DNA of 64,000 nt from Methylobacterium oryzihabitans (GTDB lineage: Bacteria > Pseudomonadota > Alphaproteobacteria > Rhizobiales > Beijerinckiaceae), in NCBI RefSeq assembly GCF_004004555.2, contig NZ_SACP01000004.1:228962-292961 (forward strand), in the 5' to 3' direction. Positions 25,957-34,699 of the stretch are shown here, in pieces. The first letter of the stretch is position 1, and every line of letters begins with the position of its first letter. The translations under genes and the position numbers were made by a program. The notes beneath the pieces were generated by a model. That model was not told the origin of the DNA and ran no database searches. It worked only from the letters and a program-made list of their open reading frames with translations.

Positions 25957-27600
25957 TCAGGCCGCCTCGCGCTCCGGCGCCAGCCGGCGGCGGGCGTTCT
26001 GCCACCACGACCGGTTGCGCTCGGCCTCCTTCTCGGCCGCCTTGGCGGCGTAGAACGAGGCGTTGTGCTCGCCGCGCAGGGCCTCGCGGGTGAAGCGGAT
26101 GAGGTGGTGGGCGACGAAGCCCATGTTGAACACCGCCTCGATCTGCCCGCGCCGCAGGGCGTGGCCGGCGGCGCGCCAGAACGGCCCGCGGTAATCCGAG
26201 AACAGCCCGACACGGGTGACGATGTTGAAGCCGAGGATCAGCCCGCGGCGCAGGTTGGTCAGCGTCAGCTTGCCGGCGGTCGGCGTCGCGATCCGGTGCG
26301 GGTAGGTCACGTCGCACTGGTGCTTGAACCGCTCGAAGAGCTGCTCGGGCGCGTAGGCGTGGGCGATCGCCCGGCGCCAGCTTCCGACCACGGTGTCGTG
26401 CGGGCGCTTGAACAGCACGTTCGATTCGAGGCTGGCGTCGTGGAGGAGGCGTCCCTCGCGCTCCAGCCGGTCCCAGAGCGGGGTCTTGGGCAGCGCCTGG
26501 AGCAGGTTGATCGTCAGGACCGGAATCGCCGAGCGGTCGATGAAGTCGATGAGGTTCTGCTCGGACTTGTCGGTGTCCGAATCGAGGCCGAGGATGATGC
26601 CCGAGGTCACCTCCAGCCCGTAGGAATTGAGCGTCTGGATCGCCTCGTACATCGGCACGGCGGCGTTGTGGGTCTTGTCGATGCCCTTGAGCGCCTCGGC
26701 CTCCGGCGTCTCGATGCCGACGAACACGGTCATGAAGTTGGCCTGCCGCATCAGCTCGAGGATCTCGGGCTGCTTGGCCATGTTCAGCGTCGCCTCGCAG
26801 GCGAACTGGAGCGGGTAGTTGTTCCGCTTCTGCCACTCCACGAGGTGCGGCAGCATCTCGCGGGTCGCCTTGCGGTTGCCGATGAAGTTGTCGTCGACGA
26901 AGTACACCACCGCCGGGTGGCCGGGCTGGCTGACGATGGCGTCGAGCTCGGCGCACATCTGCTCCGGGCTCTTCAGCCGCGGCTGGCGGCCGTAGAGCTG
27001 CGGGATGTCGCAGAACTCGCAGCGATACGGGCAACCCGACGAGAATTGCAGCGAGCCGATGAGGTAGCGCTTGAGCGCGACCGCGTCGTAGGCCGGCGCC
27101 GGGAACTCGGACAAGGCGAGGCGGTCGCCGGTCTCGAACACCCCCTGGGCCGCCGGGCGCGACACGTCGCGGTCGAGATGCGCGACCAGCCGGTCGGTGG
27201 CGTCGCCGATCTCGCCGACGTGGAGGTAGTCGAAGTCGGGGTACTTCTCGGGCGCGCCCGAGACCGAGGGACCGCCGAGCACCGCGACCTTGCCGGCGGC
27301 GTGGGCGCGCCGGCCGATGTCGTGGATCTGGCCCTCCTGGATGTGCATGCCCGACACGAACACCGCGTCGGCCCAGGCGAAGTCGGCCTTCGAGGCCGGC
27401 CGGATGTTCTCGTCGACGAAGCGGCACTCCCACGCCTCCGGCATGTAGGCCGCGATGACGAGGAGCCCCTGGGGCGGCATGAACGCCTTGACCCCGCCCA
27501 TCAGCGGGTAGGCGTGGGAGAAGGTGCCGAAGGACGGCGTGTAGGCGGGAAAGACGCACAGGATGCGTCGCCGGGACGAGACGGGAACGGAGCAGCGCAT
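25957..27600 (-). CDS. hpnP: B12-binding radical SAM protein, probable hopanoid C-2 methylase HpnP
   Basis: This 547-aa protein has an N-terminal cobalamin-binding domain (about 11-150: LCVFPAYTPSFGTF, GGVKAFMPPQGLLVIAAYMP, VLGGPSVSG), then a radical SAM core with the 4Fe-4S motif C190-x3-C194-x2-C197 (SGCPYRCEFC), DDNFIGNRK, and a C-terminal domain of the DUF4070 type (SLESNVLFKRP). HpnP uses methylcobalamin and SAM to methylate hopanoids at C-2, a known activity in Methylobacterium and Rhodopseudomonas. Overall build and the N-terminal wording fit HpnP better than HpnR (C-3), but other DUF4070 methylases remain possible. Starts at ATG 27600. Confidence 0.7.
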   Translation of the reverse strand: MRCSVPVSSRRRILCVFPAYTPSFGTFSHAYPLMGGVKAFMPPQGLLVIAAYMPEAWECRFVDENIRPASKADFAWADAVFVSGMHIQEGQIHDIGRRAHAAGKVAVLGGPSVSGAPEKYPDFDYLHVGEIGDATDRLVAHLDRDVSRPAAQGVFETGDRLALSEFPAPAYDAVALKRYLIGSLQFSSGCPYRCEFCDIPQLYGRQPRLKSPEQMCAELDAIVSQPGHPAVVYFVDDNFIGNRKATREMLPHLVEWQKRNNYPLQFACEATLNMAKQPEILELMRQANFMTVFVGIETPEAEALKGIDKTHNAAVPMYEAIQTLNSYGLEVTSGIILGLDSDTDKSEQNLIDFIDRSAIPVLTINLLQALPKTPLWDRLEREGRLLHDASLESNVLFKRPHDTVVGSWRRAIAHAYAPEQLFERFKHQCDVTYPHRIATPTAGKLTLTNLRRGLILGFNIVTRVGLFSDYRGPFWRAAGHALRRGQIEAVFNMGFVAHHLIRFTREALRGEHNASFYAAKAAEKEAERNRSWWQNARRRLAPEREAA

Positions 27601-27789
27601 GGCGGCCTATCTAGCACGGCGCCGCCGAAAGGCTGCCCCTGACCGCGGAGGTTTCGCACAATCCCGGCCCCGAACCGCATCGGGCACGTCCGAGTTGCGC
27701 GCGGGGCGCCGGCCATGCGACGCTTTTTCCCCGTTCCGGCCGGGCGCCGGCCCGGGCCGCCGCCGTCACAGCCCAAGCCTCCCGGTCCC

Positions 27790-28602
27790 ATGCGCCGTCC
27801 GCGTTGCGTCCCCGTCCCCAGCCGGCTCCCGAGGCCGGTCCTCGCCGCCGCCGTCGCGCTGCTGTTCGCGATCCCCGCCGCGGCCGATCCGGCACCGGTC
27901 CGCATCGCCACCGAGGGCGGGCACCCGCCGTTCAACTACGTCGAGGACGGCCGGCCGGCGGGGTTCGAGGTGGACCTCGCCGAAGCCCTGTGCCGGGCGG
28001 CGGGCCTGTCCTGCACGATCGTGCTGCACCAGTGGGACGGGATCGTCCGCGGGCTGGAGGCCGGGGAGTACGACGCCATCATGGCGTCGCTGGCGATCAC
28101 GCCGAAGCGCGAGGCCCGGATCGCCTTCACCCGGCCCTACTACCGGATCCCGGTCGCGGCCCTGGTTCGCCGCGACGCGCCGGCGCCGGACCTCACCCCC
28201 GCCGGCCTCGCCGGACGCGGGGTCGGCGTCGCCGCCCGCTCGCCGGCGGAGACCTACCTCGAGCAGCGCGCGCCGAAGGCCGAGATCCGCCCCTTCGACA
28301 GCCTCGCCGACGCGATCCTCGACCTGCGCGCCAGCCGGGTCGACCTCGTCCTCGGCGACAAGCTGGAGCTGGCCCGCTTCGCCGCCCAGCCCGAGGGAAG
28401 CGCCTGCTGCCGGCTCGCCGGCGACCTGCCGCCGGGCGATCCGATCCTCGGCGCCGGCATCGGCGTCGGCCTGCGCAAGGACGACGGAGCCCTGCGCGCG
28501 GCCCTCGACCGGGCGCTGGCCGCCGTCCTGGCGGACGGCACCTACGACCGGATCCGGGCGAAGTACGTTCCGTTCGACACCCGGCCCGGCCCGACGCCCT
28601 GA
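27790..28602 (+). CDS. Periplasmic substrate-binding protein (amino-acid ABC transporter type)
   Basis: From ATG 27790 the protein is 270 aa with a signal peptide (MRRPRCVPV, hydrophobic AAAVALLFAIPAAA, cut near ADPAP). The mature part is a type-2 periplasmic binding fold: VRIATEGGHPPFNYVEDGRP then GFEVDLAEALC, WDGIVRGLEAGEYDAIMASL-type sequence and ITPKREARIAFTRPYYR. These match SBP_bac_3 proteins for polar amino acids. An upstream in-frame ATG at 27715 would put a long Pro/Arg-rich extension before the signal peptide and is less likely. No permease or ATPase gene is adjacent, so it is an orphan. Confidence 0.88.
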   Translation: MRRPRCVPVPSRLPRPVLAAAVALLFAIPAAADPAPVRIATEGGHPPFNYVEDGRPAGFEVDLAEALCRAAGLSCTIVLHQWDGIVRGLEAGEYDAIMASLAITPKREARIAFTRPYYRIPVAALVRRDAPAPDLTPAGLAGRGVGVAARSPAETYLEQRAPKAEIRPFDSLADAILDLRASRVDLVLGDKLELARFAAQPEGSACCRLAGDLPPGDPILGAGIGVGLRKDDGALRAALDRALAAVLADGTYDRIRAKYVPFDTRPGPTP

Positions 28603-28613
28603 CCGCGGCCGGC

Positions 28614-29951
28614 TCAGGCCGCCGGCGACGGCCTCCGGTCGATCCGAGGTCCGAGCAGCGCCGGCTGGTGGGCGTCCTCCGCCCTCGGCCCGGCCGGACG
28701 GCCGCCGCCGGGCGACTGGCGGGCGCGGTCGGGTGCCGGCACGATGACGTAAGAGGTCACTCCGACCATCTCCAGGATGGTGAAGGTGAACGGCAGGAAG
28801 CCGAGCCAGACCACGTTGTAGAGCGGAACCGCCTCCATCAACCCCTGGAACAGGAAGAAGAACATCACGATCATCGCCCGGGTGCGCCGGTGCCGGATCG
28901 CGTGGATGAAGCTGACGCCGAGCGCCAGGACAAACAGACCGAGGCCGACGAAGCCGCGGCTGAACCAGATGTCGAGATAGAGGTTGTGGGCGTGCGCCGC
29001 CTCCGTGAAGAGGCCAGGCTGATACGGAAAGATCGAGATGGCCGCCGAGTGACCCCAGCCGAGGATGGGGCGCTCCCATGCGAGCGCGATCACCGCGGCC
29101 CAGATCCCGGCCCGCGACGTGCCGGTCGTCAATTCGCGCACGTCGCCCGAACGGGACAGCAGCGGCAGCAGTTCCGATCCGAACATCAGGGCCAGAGCCA
29201 GGATCGCGATCGTTCCGAACCAGATCGCCCCGAGGGTCGTCTCATTCTTGCGCAGGAAGATGTAGTGCGCGATCAAGCATATCCCGACCCCCGCGATCGA
29301 CATCCGGTTGACGGTCATCAGCAGATCGACGATGAAGAACGCCAGGACGACCAATTTAACGTTGCGCGATGCGATCGTGATCTCGCGCCAGTACATGACC
29401 AGCAGGATGGCACCGATACCGGCCGCGTACCCCATCCCGTTCGCGGCCCCGGTGATTCCCGACAGGCGGTTGCTCGACAGGCGGACGTTGCCGATCCACG
29501 TGCCGAGGCGCCCGAAGGACGGGATCGCGAAGTAGACGATGAGCGAGGAGATCGCCACGATCGCCATCGCCACGAAGAAGGCGTCGAGGAAGAACCCGCG
29601 CCCGAAGCGCACCAGGATGGTCCCGACGTAGACGTAGAAGATCAGGAACGATATCGCGCCGACGAGGCCGTAGACCCAGTTGCTGGCGACCGAGATATGC
29701 ACAACCGCGTAGAGGTGGAAGAGCAGCCACGGCAGCAGGCTGCGGCGCTGCAGCAGCCAGAGGGACTGTCCGCTGAACCCCACGATGTAGCCGGCGGCGA
29801 CGATCCATGCGCCGATGCGCAGGAGCGTCTGGAAGTCGATCGACTTGTCGTCGTACTGGCGGGCCCGGAAAATCGCGATCAGCAGAAACATGATCACCAC
29901 CGTGACCACGAGATGGATCAGCGGGTAGCGGGCTTCGGTGGTGCGGGTCAT
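28614..29951 (-). CDS. O-antigen ligase/polymerase-like membrane protein
   Basis: About 445 aa with roughly ten to twelve hydrophobic segments. The large loop near residues 300-340 has GTSRAGIWAAVIALAWERP, LGWGHSAA and AHAHNLYLDIWFSRGFVGLG, the Wzy/WaaL signature HNxxL. Such proteins polymerise or transfer lipid-linked polysaccharide in the inner membrane. The Pro-rich cytoplasmic tail is poorly conserved. ATG 29951 is chosen; GTG 29960 adds three residues. It ends 12 bp from the convergent binding-protein gene. Confidence 0.85.
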   Translation of the reverse strand: MTRTTEARYPLIHLVVTVVIMFLLIAIFRARQYDDKSIDFQTLLRIGAWIVAAGYIVGFSGQSLWLLQRRSLLPWLLFHLYAVVHISVASNWVYGLVGAISFLIFYVYVGTILVRFGRGFFLDAFFVAMAIVAISSLIVYFAIPSFGRLGTWIGNVRLSSNRLSGITGAANGMGYAAGIGAILLVMYWREITIASRNVKLVVLAFFIVDLLMTVNRMSIAGVGICLIAHYIFLRKNETTLGAIWFGTIAILALALMFGSELLPLLSRSGDVRELTTGTSRAGIWAAVIALAWERPILGWGHSAAISIFPYQPGLFTEAAHAHNLYLDIWFSRGFVGLGLFVLALGVSFIHAIRHRRTRAMIVMFFFLFQGLMEAVPLYNVVWLGFLPFTFTILEMVGVTSYVIVPAPDRARQSPGGGRPAGPRAEDAHQPALLGPRIDRRPSPAA

Positions 29952-30269
29952 GACGGCCACGGAGTTTCATGTCGACGGATCGTGGGATCCCGGCCCCGGC
30001 GGTGCGGGCCACGTCGATGTGATCGAGGATCGTCACGTCGGGTTCGGGATGACAGAGTCACACGATCGGGTCAACAAAACCTGCCGCTGGCGCCCCGGCG
30101 GCTGCATCCAGGGACAGCCGCGCGGCGGACGGCGCCTCCGGCCAGCGGCTTCCCGTCGCCGGCCCGCAGAGATGCGGGCATGCCGCATGCATGCGGGCCG
30201 ACAGACCCGGCGGATGGACACCGCGGACCGAACGACCCGAGAGAGCGACGCAGGCCGGTCTTCGCCCGG

Positions 30270-30420
30270 TGATACGGAATCGGACATTTCGTTCCGGATT
30301 CCGTATCACCGGCCCGCGCGGAGGAGCCGGAGGCTCCGCACGCATGAGCGATGCGGAAATCGCATGAGACCAAGCGCCATCGGGTGAAACCCGATGGCCC
30401 TGGCATGAGACCCGGAACGA
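30270..30420 (+). repeat. Dispersed intergenic palindromic repeat, copy A
   Basis: It starts with a palindrome at 30270-30308 (TGATACGGAAT ... ATTCCGTATCA). GGCCCGCGCGG, an inner GGAGCCGGAGGCTCC hairpin and TGAGCGATGCGGAAATCGCA follow. A second 10-bp hairpin, GCCATCGGGT/ACCCGATGGC, lies at 30376-30398, flanked by two CATGAGACC. The same modules occur at four other loci in this window. Confidence 0.75.
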
Positions 30421-30449
30421 TTGACGGCCTCGCGCCCGCCCGTGCTAAA
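30421..30449 (+). promoter_or_regulatory. Putative promoter of the acyltransferase gene
   Basis: TTGACG at 30421-30426 and GCTAAA at 30444-30449 are separated by 17 bp. Transcription would begin near 30456, leaving a short leader with GGGGGAC about nine bases before ATG 30476. The -10 match is weak. Confidence 0.4.
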
Positions 30450-30475
30450 AAACCGCGATGGGGGACAACCGACTG

Positions 30476-31624
30476 ATGCAATCCACACGGCTGAATCTTT
30501 CCGGGTCCGAAGCGGCCGCCAAGTCGCAGAGCGGCGGATCCGAACGCATCGTGGCCCTGGACTCGCTGAGAGGCGTCGCGTCCCTGCTGGTCCTGGCCAG
30601 CCACATCATCCTGATGCAGAACCTGGACGGCCGCTCCGGCGACATCATCCAGCACGCCGGACACCTGATGGGCAAGGTATCGGTGCTGGTATTCTTCGTC
30701 CTGAGCGGCTTCGTGCTGATGCGGACGTTCATCACCGGAAAGACGAACCAGTACATCCCCTATGCCATCAAACGCGTCATCCGGATCTGGCCGCCCTTTG
30801 CCGTATCGATCCTGATCTCCTGCCTGTTGTACGTCCTGGTTTCCCCGACCAACATTCCCGAGCTGAGCACCTGGTTCAATTGGAACTGGCGCTTTCCGCC
30901 GAGCTTCGACTCGATTGCGCGCCACCTCCTGATGACCGACATCACCGACTGGCAGACCTACAATGTCGTCATGTGGAGCCTCGTCTACGAGATGAGGATC
31001 TCCCTGATCTTCCCGTTGTTGGTCTATGCCATCAACCGGGATTGGCGGATCGCCTTCATCGGCTCGTTCGTCATCTCCGCGATCAGCATGGTCTTCTTCC
31101 GGCGGTTCGGCCTGACCTTCGACCCGTTCTCGGCCCTGCGTTACCTCTGGCTCTTCGCAGCCGGGGCGATCATGGCCTGCAACTACCAATTCCTGATCGC
31201 CTGGTTCAACCAGCAGCGGCTCGCCTACCGGCTGCTGGCATGGGCTGCGGTCCTAGCCCTGCTGGTCGTGTCGCTCGAGCGGATCGAGAACGCGACGACT
31301 CCCCTGGCGGCCCTGTTGATCGTCTTCCTCTGCTTCGCCGATCGGCCGGCCGATCGCTTCCTCTCGCGCTCGGTCCTGCGCTGGTTCGGCGAGATCTCGT
31401 ACAGCCTCTATCTCCTGCACATCCCGATCCTGCTGGCGCTGACGCATCTGCTCTATCACAAGGTCTCGATGCCTGTTCTGACGGCACTGATCGTCGGCAC
31501 GTCTCTCCTGGCATCGCACGTCATGTACCATGCCATCGAGCGGCCCTCGATCGCCCTCGGCCGCACCCTCGCGCGGCGCGCCACGTCAGGTCGGGAGGTG
31601 CGCTCGGCGCTGCCCCGCGCGTAG
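30476..31624 (+). CDS. Acyltransferase-3 family membrane protein (OafA-like)
   Basis: From ATG 30476 it is 382 aa with about ten membrane segments. The N-terminal RIVALDSLRGVASLLVLASH contains the family's catalytic-histidine motif (R-G-x(n)-V-x-x-x-H), and the middle VMWSLVYEMRISLIFPLL is the conserved second motif. Such proteins O-acylate surface polysaccharides or lipids. ATG 30458 is also in frame, but the GGGGGAC Shine-Dalgarno-like run between the two favours 30476. Together with the convergent O-antigen ligase-like gene it suggests an envelope-glycan locus. Confidence 0.88.
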   Translation: MQSTRLNLSGSEAAAKSQSGGSERIVALDSLRGVASLLVLASHIILMQNLDGRSGDIIQHAGHLMGKVSVLVFFVLSGFVLMRTFITGKTNQYIPYAIKRVIRIWPPFAVSILISCLLYVLVSPTNIPELSTWFNWNWRFPPSFDSIARHLLMTDITDWQTYNVVMWSLVYEMRISLIFPLLVYAINRDWRIAFIGSFVISAISMVFFRRFGLTFDPFSALRYLWLFAAGAIMACNYQFLIAWFNQQRLAYRLLAWAAVLALLVVSLERIENATTPLAALLIVFLCFADRPADRFLSRSVLRWFGEISYSLYLLHIPILLALTHLLYHKVSMPVLTALIVGTSLLASHVMYHAIERPSIALGRTLARRATSGREVRSALPRA

Positions 31625-31690
31625 CCTCCCGGATCACGGCGGACGACGCGGCCGTCGGACGAGGGAGTCCGGCAGCCGTGCCGAAGCCCG

Positions 31691-31815
31691 CAGGGTGGAG
31701 CCGTAGGCTCCACGCACCTCAGCGGCGCCGGCATCCGCATCGCGTCAGCGGATGGCCCGGCGATCGTCACGGTCCCGCAGGGATCGCCGGGAGAGCGATC
31801 GGACACCGCATGACG
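31691..31815 (+). repeat. Dispersed intergenic repeat, copy E (lacks the first palindrome)
   Basis: A hairpin GTGGAGCC-GTA-GGCTCCAC at 31695-31713 is followed by CACCTCAGCGGCGCCGGCAT, CCGCATCGCG and a second module with GGCGATCG and CCCGCAGGGATCGCC, ending AGCGATCGGACACCGCATGA. It matches the 3' modules of copies B and C. The 300-bp gap between the acyltransferase and thrC holds nothing else recognisable. Confidence 0.65.
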
Positions 31816-31924
31816 CTGCGACCGGCGCGTTCACGCCGCCGGTCGGACGCGTCGCCGGGGTTCCCGGAAGGCTGACGCCGGGCGCGGTTTCGTGTAGGGC
31901 AGCCCTTCGCTCAGGACGAACACC

Positions 31925-33337
31925 GTGCTCCATGTCTCGACCCGCGGCGCCGCCGCGCCGCTCTCCTTCACCGACGCGCTGCTGGCCGGCCTCGCCCGCG
32001 ACGGCGGCCTCTACCTGCCCGAGAGCTGGCCGACCCTGCCGCCCGAGACCATCGCCGGCCTCGCCGGGCGGCCCTACGCCGACGCGGCCAGGACGGTGCT
32101 GTCGCGCCTCGTCGACGGCGAGATCCCGCGCCCCGACCTCGACCGGATGATCGACGACTCCTACGCCGCCTTCCGCCACCCGGCGGTGTGCCCGCTGGTG
32201 CAGCTCGACGACAACCTGTTCCTGCTCGAACTCCACCACGGCCCGACGCTCGCCTTCAAGGACGTGGCGATGCAGCTCCTCGGCCGGCTGATGGACCATG
32301 CGCTGCGCGCCCGCGGCAGCCGCGCCACCATCGTCGGGGCGACCTCGGGCGACACCGGCAGCGCCGCCGTCGAGGCGTTCCGCGGCCTCGATCAGGTCGA
32401 CGTGTTCATCCTCTACCCGCACGGGCGGGTCTCGGAGGTGCAGCGCCGGCAGATGACCTCGGTCGACGCCCCCAACGTCCACGCGCTCGCGATCGAGGGC
32501 ACCTTCGACGACTGCCAGGCGATCGTGAAGGCGCTGTTCCAGCACCCGCGCTTCGCCGAGGACGTGCGCCTGTCGGGCGTCAACTCGATCAACTGGGCCC
32601 GGGTCGCCGCCCAGGTGGTGTACTACTTCACCAGTGCGGTGGCGCTCGGGGCGCCGCACCGGCCGGTCTCGTTCTCGGTCCCGACCGGCAATTTCGGCGA
32701 CATCCTCGCCGGCTGGGTCGCCAAGCGGATGGGGCTGCCGGTCGGGCGGCTGATGATCGGCACCAACGCCAACGACATCCTGGCCCGCACGCTCGAGAGC
32801 GGCGCCTACGAGGTCCGCGGCGTCCAGCCGACGACCTCGCCGTCGATGGACATCCAGATCTCGTCGAACTTCGAGCGGCTGCTGTTCGAGGCGATGGACC
32901 GCGACGCCGAGGCGGTGGTGCGGCTGATGGCGGGCTTAAGGCAATCCGGCGCCTTCCGGCTCGACCCGGAGGTCCTCGGCCGGGTCCGGGCCGAGTTCGA
33001 CGCCGCCGCGGTGCCCGAGCCCGAGGTCGTCGCCGAGATCCGCCGCGTCCACGAGACGACCGGGCAGGTGCTCGATCCCCACAGCGCCATCGGCGTCCAC
33101 GCCGCCCGCCGCCTGCTCGCCGCCGATCCGGCGACCCCGGTGGTGGCGCTCGCCACGGCCCACGCCGCCAAGTTCCCCGACGCGGTCGAGGCCGCGACCG
33201 GCCTGCGCCCCGCCCTGCCGCCCCACCTCGCCGACCTGATGGACCGGCCCGAGCGTTTCTCGGTGGTGGCCAACGACGAGGCCGCGGTCGAGCGCTTCAT
33301 CCGCGAGCGCGCCCGGATCCTGCGGAGCGCCGCATGA
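31925..33337 (+). CDS. thrC: Threonine synthase
   Basis: A PLP enzyme that converts O-phosphohomoserine to threonine. At 470 aa it is the long (fungal/proteobacterial) type. The N-terminus MLHVSTRGAAAPLSFTDALL and the PLP-lysine motif GPTLAFKDVAMQLLG are characteristic, as are GATSGDTGSAAVEAF and SVPTGNFGDILAGW. It starts with GTG 31925. Its stop overlaps the next start (ATGA), the thrC-M16 pairing common in Hyphomicrobiales. Confidence 0.97.
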   Translation: MLHVSTRGAAAPLSFTDALLAGLARDGGLYLPESWPTLPPETIAGLAGRPYADAARTVLSRLVDGEIPRPDLDRMIDDSYAAFRHPAVCPLVQLDDNLFLLELHHGPTLAFKDVAMQLLGRLMDHALRARGSRATIVGATSGDTGSAAVEAFRGLDQVDVFILYPHGRVSEVQRRQMTSVDAPNVHALAIEGTFDDCQAIVKALFQHPRFAEDVRLSGVNSINWARVAAQVVYYFTSAVALGAPHRPVSFSVPTGNFGDILAGWVAKRMGLPVGRLMIGTNANDILARTLESGAYEVRGVQPTTSPSMDIQISSNFERLLFEAMDRDAEAVVRLMAGLRQSGAFRLDPEVLGRVRAEFDAAAVPEPEVVAEIRRVHETTGQVLDPHSAIGVHAARRLLAADPATPVVALATAHAAKFPDAVEAATGLRPALPPHLADLMDRPERFSVVANDEAAVERFIRERARILRSAA

Positions 33338-34632
33338 ACCAGCATTTCGCCGCCTTCGGCGCCTCGCCGTCCCTGCGCCTCACCCGGCTCGCCAACGGGC
33401 TGACCGTCGCCACCGAGGCGATGCCCGGCGTCGCCACCGCCACCCTCGGGGTGTGGGTCGGCGCCGGCTCCCGCCACGAGCGGCCCGAGGAGCACGGGCT
33501 GAGCCACCTCATCGAGCACATGGCGTTCAAGGGGACCGAGCGCCGCTCGGCCCGCCGGATCGCCGAGGACATCGAGAATGTCGGCGGCGACATCAACGCC
33601 GCCACCAGCGCCGAGCAGACGAGCTACACCGCCCGGGTGCTCGGCGAGGACGCCGACACCGCCCTCGACGTGCTCGGCGACATCCTGACCCGCTCGGTGT
33701 TCGAGGCCGGCGAGCTCGCCCGCGAGAAGGGCGTGATCCTCCAGGAACACGCCGCCGTCGAGGACACCCCCGACGACGTCGTCTACGACGCCTTCACCGA
33801 GGCGGCGTTCCCCGACCAGCCGATCGGCCGCCCGATCCTCGGCCGGCCCGAGACGATCCAGAGCTTCGACCGCGCCGCGATCGAGGCCTACCTCGCCCGC
33901 GAATACACCCCCGACCGGATGGTGCTGGCCGCCGCCGGCGCCGTCGAGCACGAGGCGATCGTCGCCGCCGCCGAGCGGCATTTCGGCGGCCTGCCGGCAG
34001 CCACGGCGCCCGAGCCGGTGCCGGGCGTCTATCGCGGCGGCGAGCGCCGGATGGCGCGCAAGCTCGAACAGGCCAACCTCGTCCTCGGCCTGCCCGGCCT
34101 GTCGTTCCGCGACGACGACTATTACGCGCTGCACCTGTTCGCCCAGATCCTCGGCGGCGGCCTGACCTCGCGGCTGTGGCACGAGGTGCGCGAGACCCGC
34201 GGCCTCGCCTACGAGATCCACGCCTTCCACTGGCCGTTCTCCGATTGCGGCCTGTTCGGGATCGGGGCCGGCACCGCCGGCGCCGACCTGCCGGCGCTGG
34301 TCGACGTGACGCTCGCGTGCCTGCACCAGGCCACCGCGACCCTCGACGAGGCCGAGCTCGCCCGGGCGAAGGCGCAGCTCAAGGTCGCGCTGCTCTCGGC
34401 CCTGGAGACGCCCGGCGGGCGGATCGAGCGCACCGCGCGCCAGCTCCTCGCCTGGGGCCGGGTGATCCCGGCCGGGGAGGTCATCGCCAAGGTCGACGCC
34501 GTGACGGTGGAGGACGTGCGCGCCGCCGGGCGGGCGCTGCTGTCCGGCGCCCCGACGCTCGCGGCGATCGGCCCGATCCGCCGGCTCCAGAGCCTCGACG
34601 CGGTGGCGCGCGGGCTGACCTCCGCGGCCTGA
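33334..34632 (+). CDS. M16 family zinc metallopeptidase (processing-peptidase-like)
   Basis: This 432-aa protein has the inverted zinc motif HLIEHMAFKGT, with H58, E61 (catalytic) and H62, as in mitochondrial processing peptidase beta and bacterial PqqL-like peptidases. GGGLTSRLWHEVRETRGLAY is the conserved C-terminal motif. No signal peptide is visible, suggesting a cytoplasmic peptidase. It overlaps thrC by four bases and is translationally coupled to it; any functional tie to threonine synthesis is unknown. Confidence 0.93.
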   Translation: MNQHFAAFGASPSLRLTRLANGLTVATEAMPGVATATLGVWVGAGSRHERPEEHGLSHLIEHMAFKGTERRSARRIAEDIENVGGDINAATSAEQTSYTARVLGEDADTALDVLGDILTRSVFEAGELAREKGVILQEHAAVEDTPDDVVYDAFTEAAFPDQPIGRPILGRPETIQSFDRAAIEAYLAREYTPDRMVLAAAGAVEHEAIVAAAERHFGGLPAATAPEPVPGVYRGGERRMARKLEQANLVLGLPGLSFRDDDYYALHLFAQILGGGLTSRLWHEVRETRGLAYEIHAFHWPFSDCGLFGIGAGTAGADLPALVDVTLACLHQATATLDEAELARAKAQLKVALLSALETPGGRIERTARQLLAWGRVIPAGEVIAKVDAVTVEDVRAAGRALLSGAPTLAAIGPIRRLQSLDAVARGLTSAA

Positions 34633-34699
34633 GCGGATCCGCGGCAGCGCACGCCCCGTCCGCGCGGCCAGGCTTCGCTGCGCCCGATCCGGGACCTGC

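Larger units (their letters stand above)
29961..30457 (+). other. Intergenic region holding repeat locus A and a promoter
   Basis: No gene is supported here. The first 300 bp show no conserved coding pattern on either strand. From 30270 a dispersed palindromic repeat occupies about 150 bp, and a promoter-like TTGACG-N17-GCTAAA precedes the acyltransferase gene. Confidence 0.6.

Noticed and set aside
30058..31189. Minus-strand frames of 95-372 codons overlapping repeat A and the acyltransferase
   Set aside because: They are antisense shadows of the acyltransferase or translate the palindromic repeat; composition is Arg/Gly/Pro-rich with no conserved motif.
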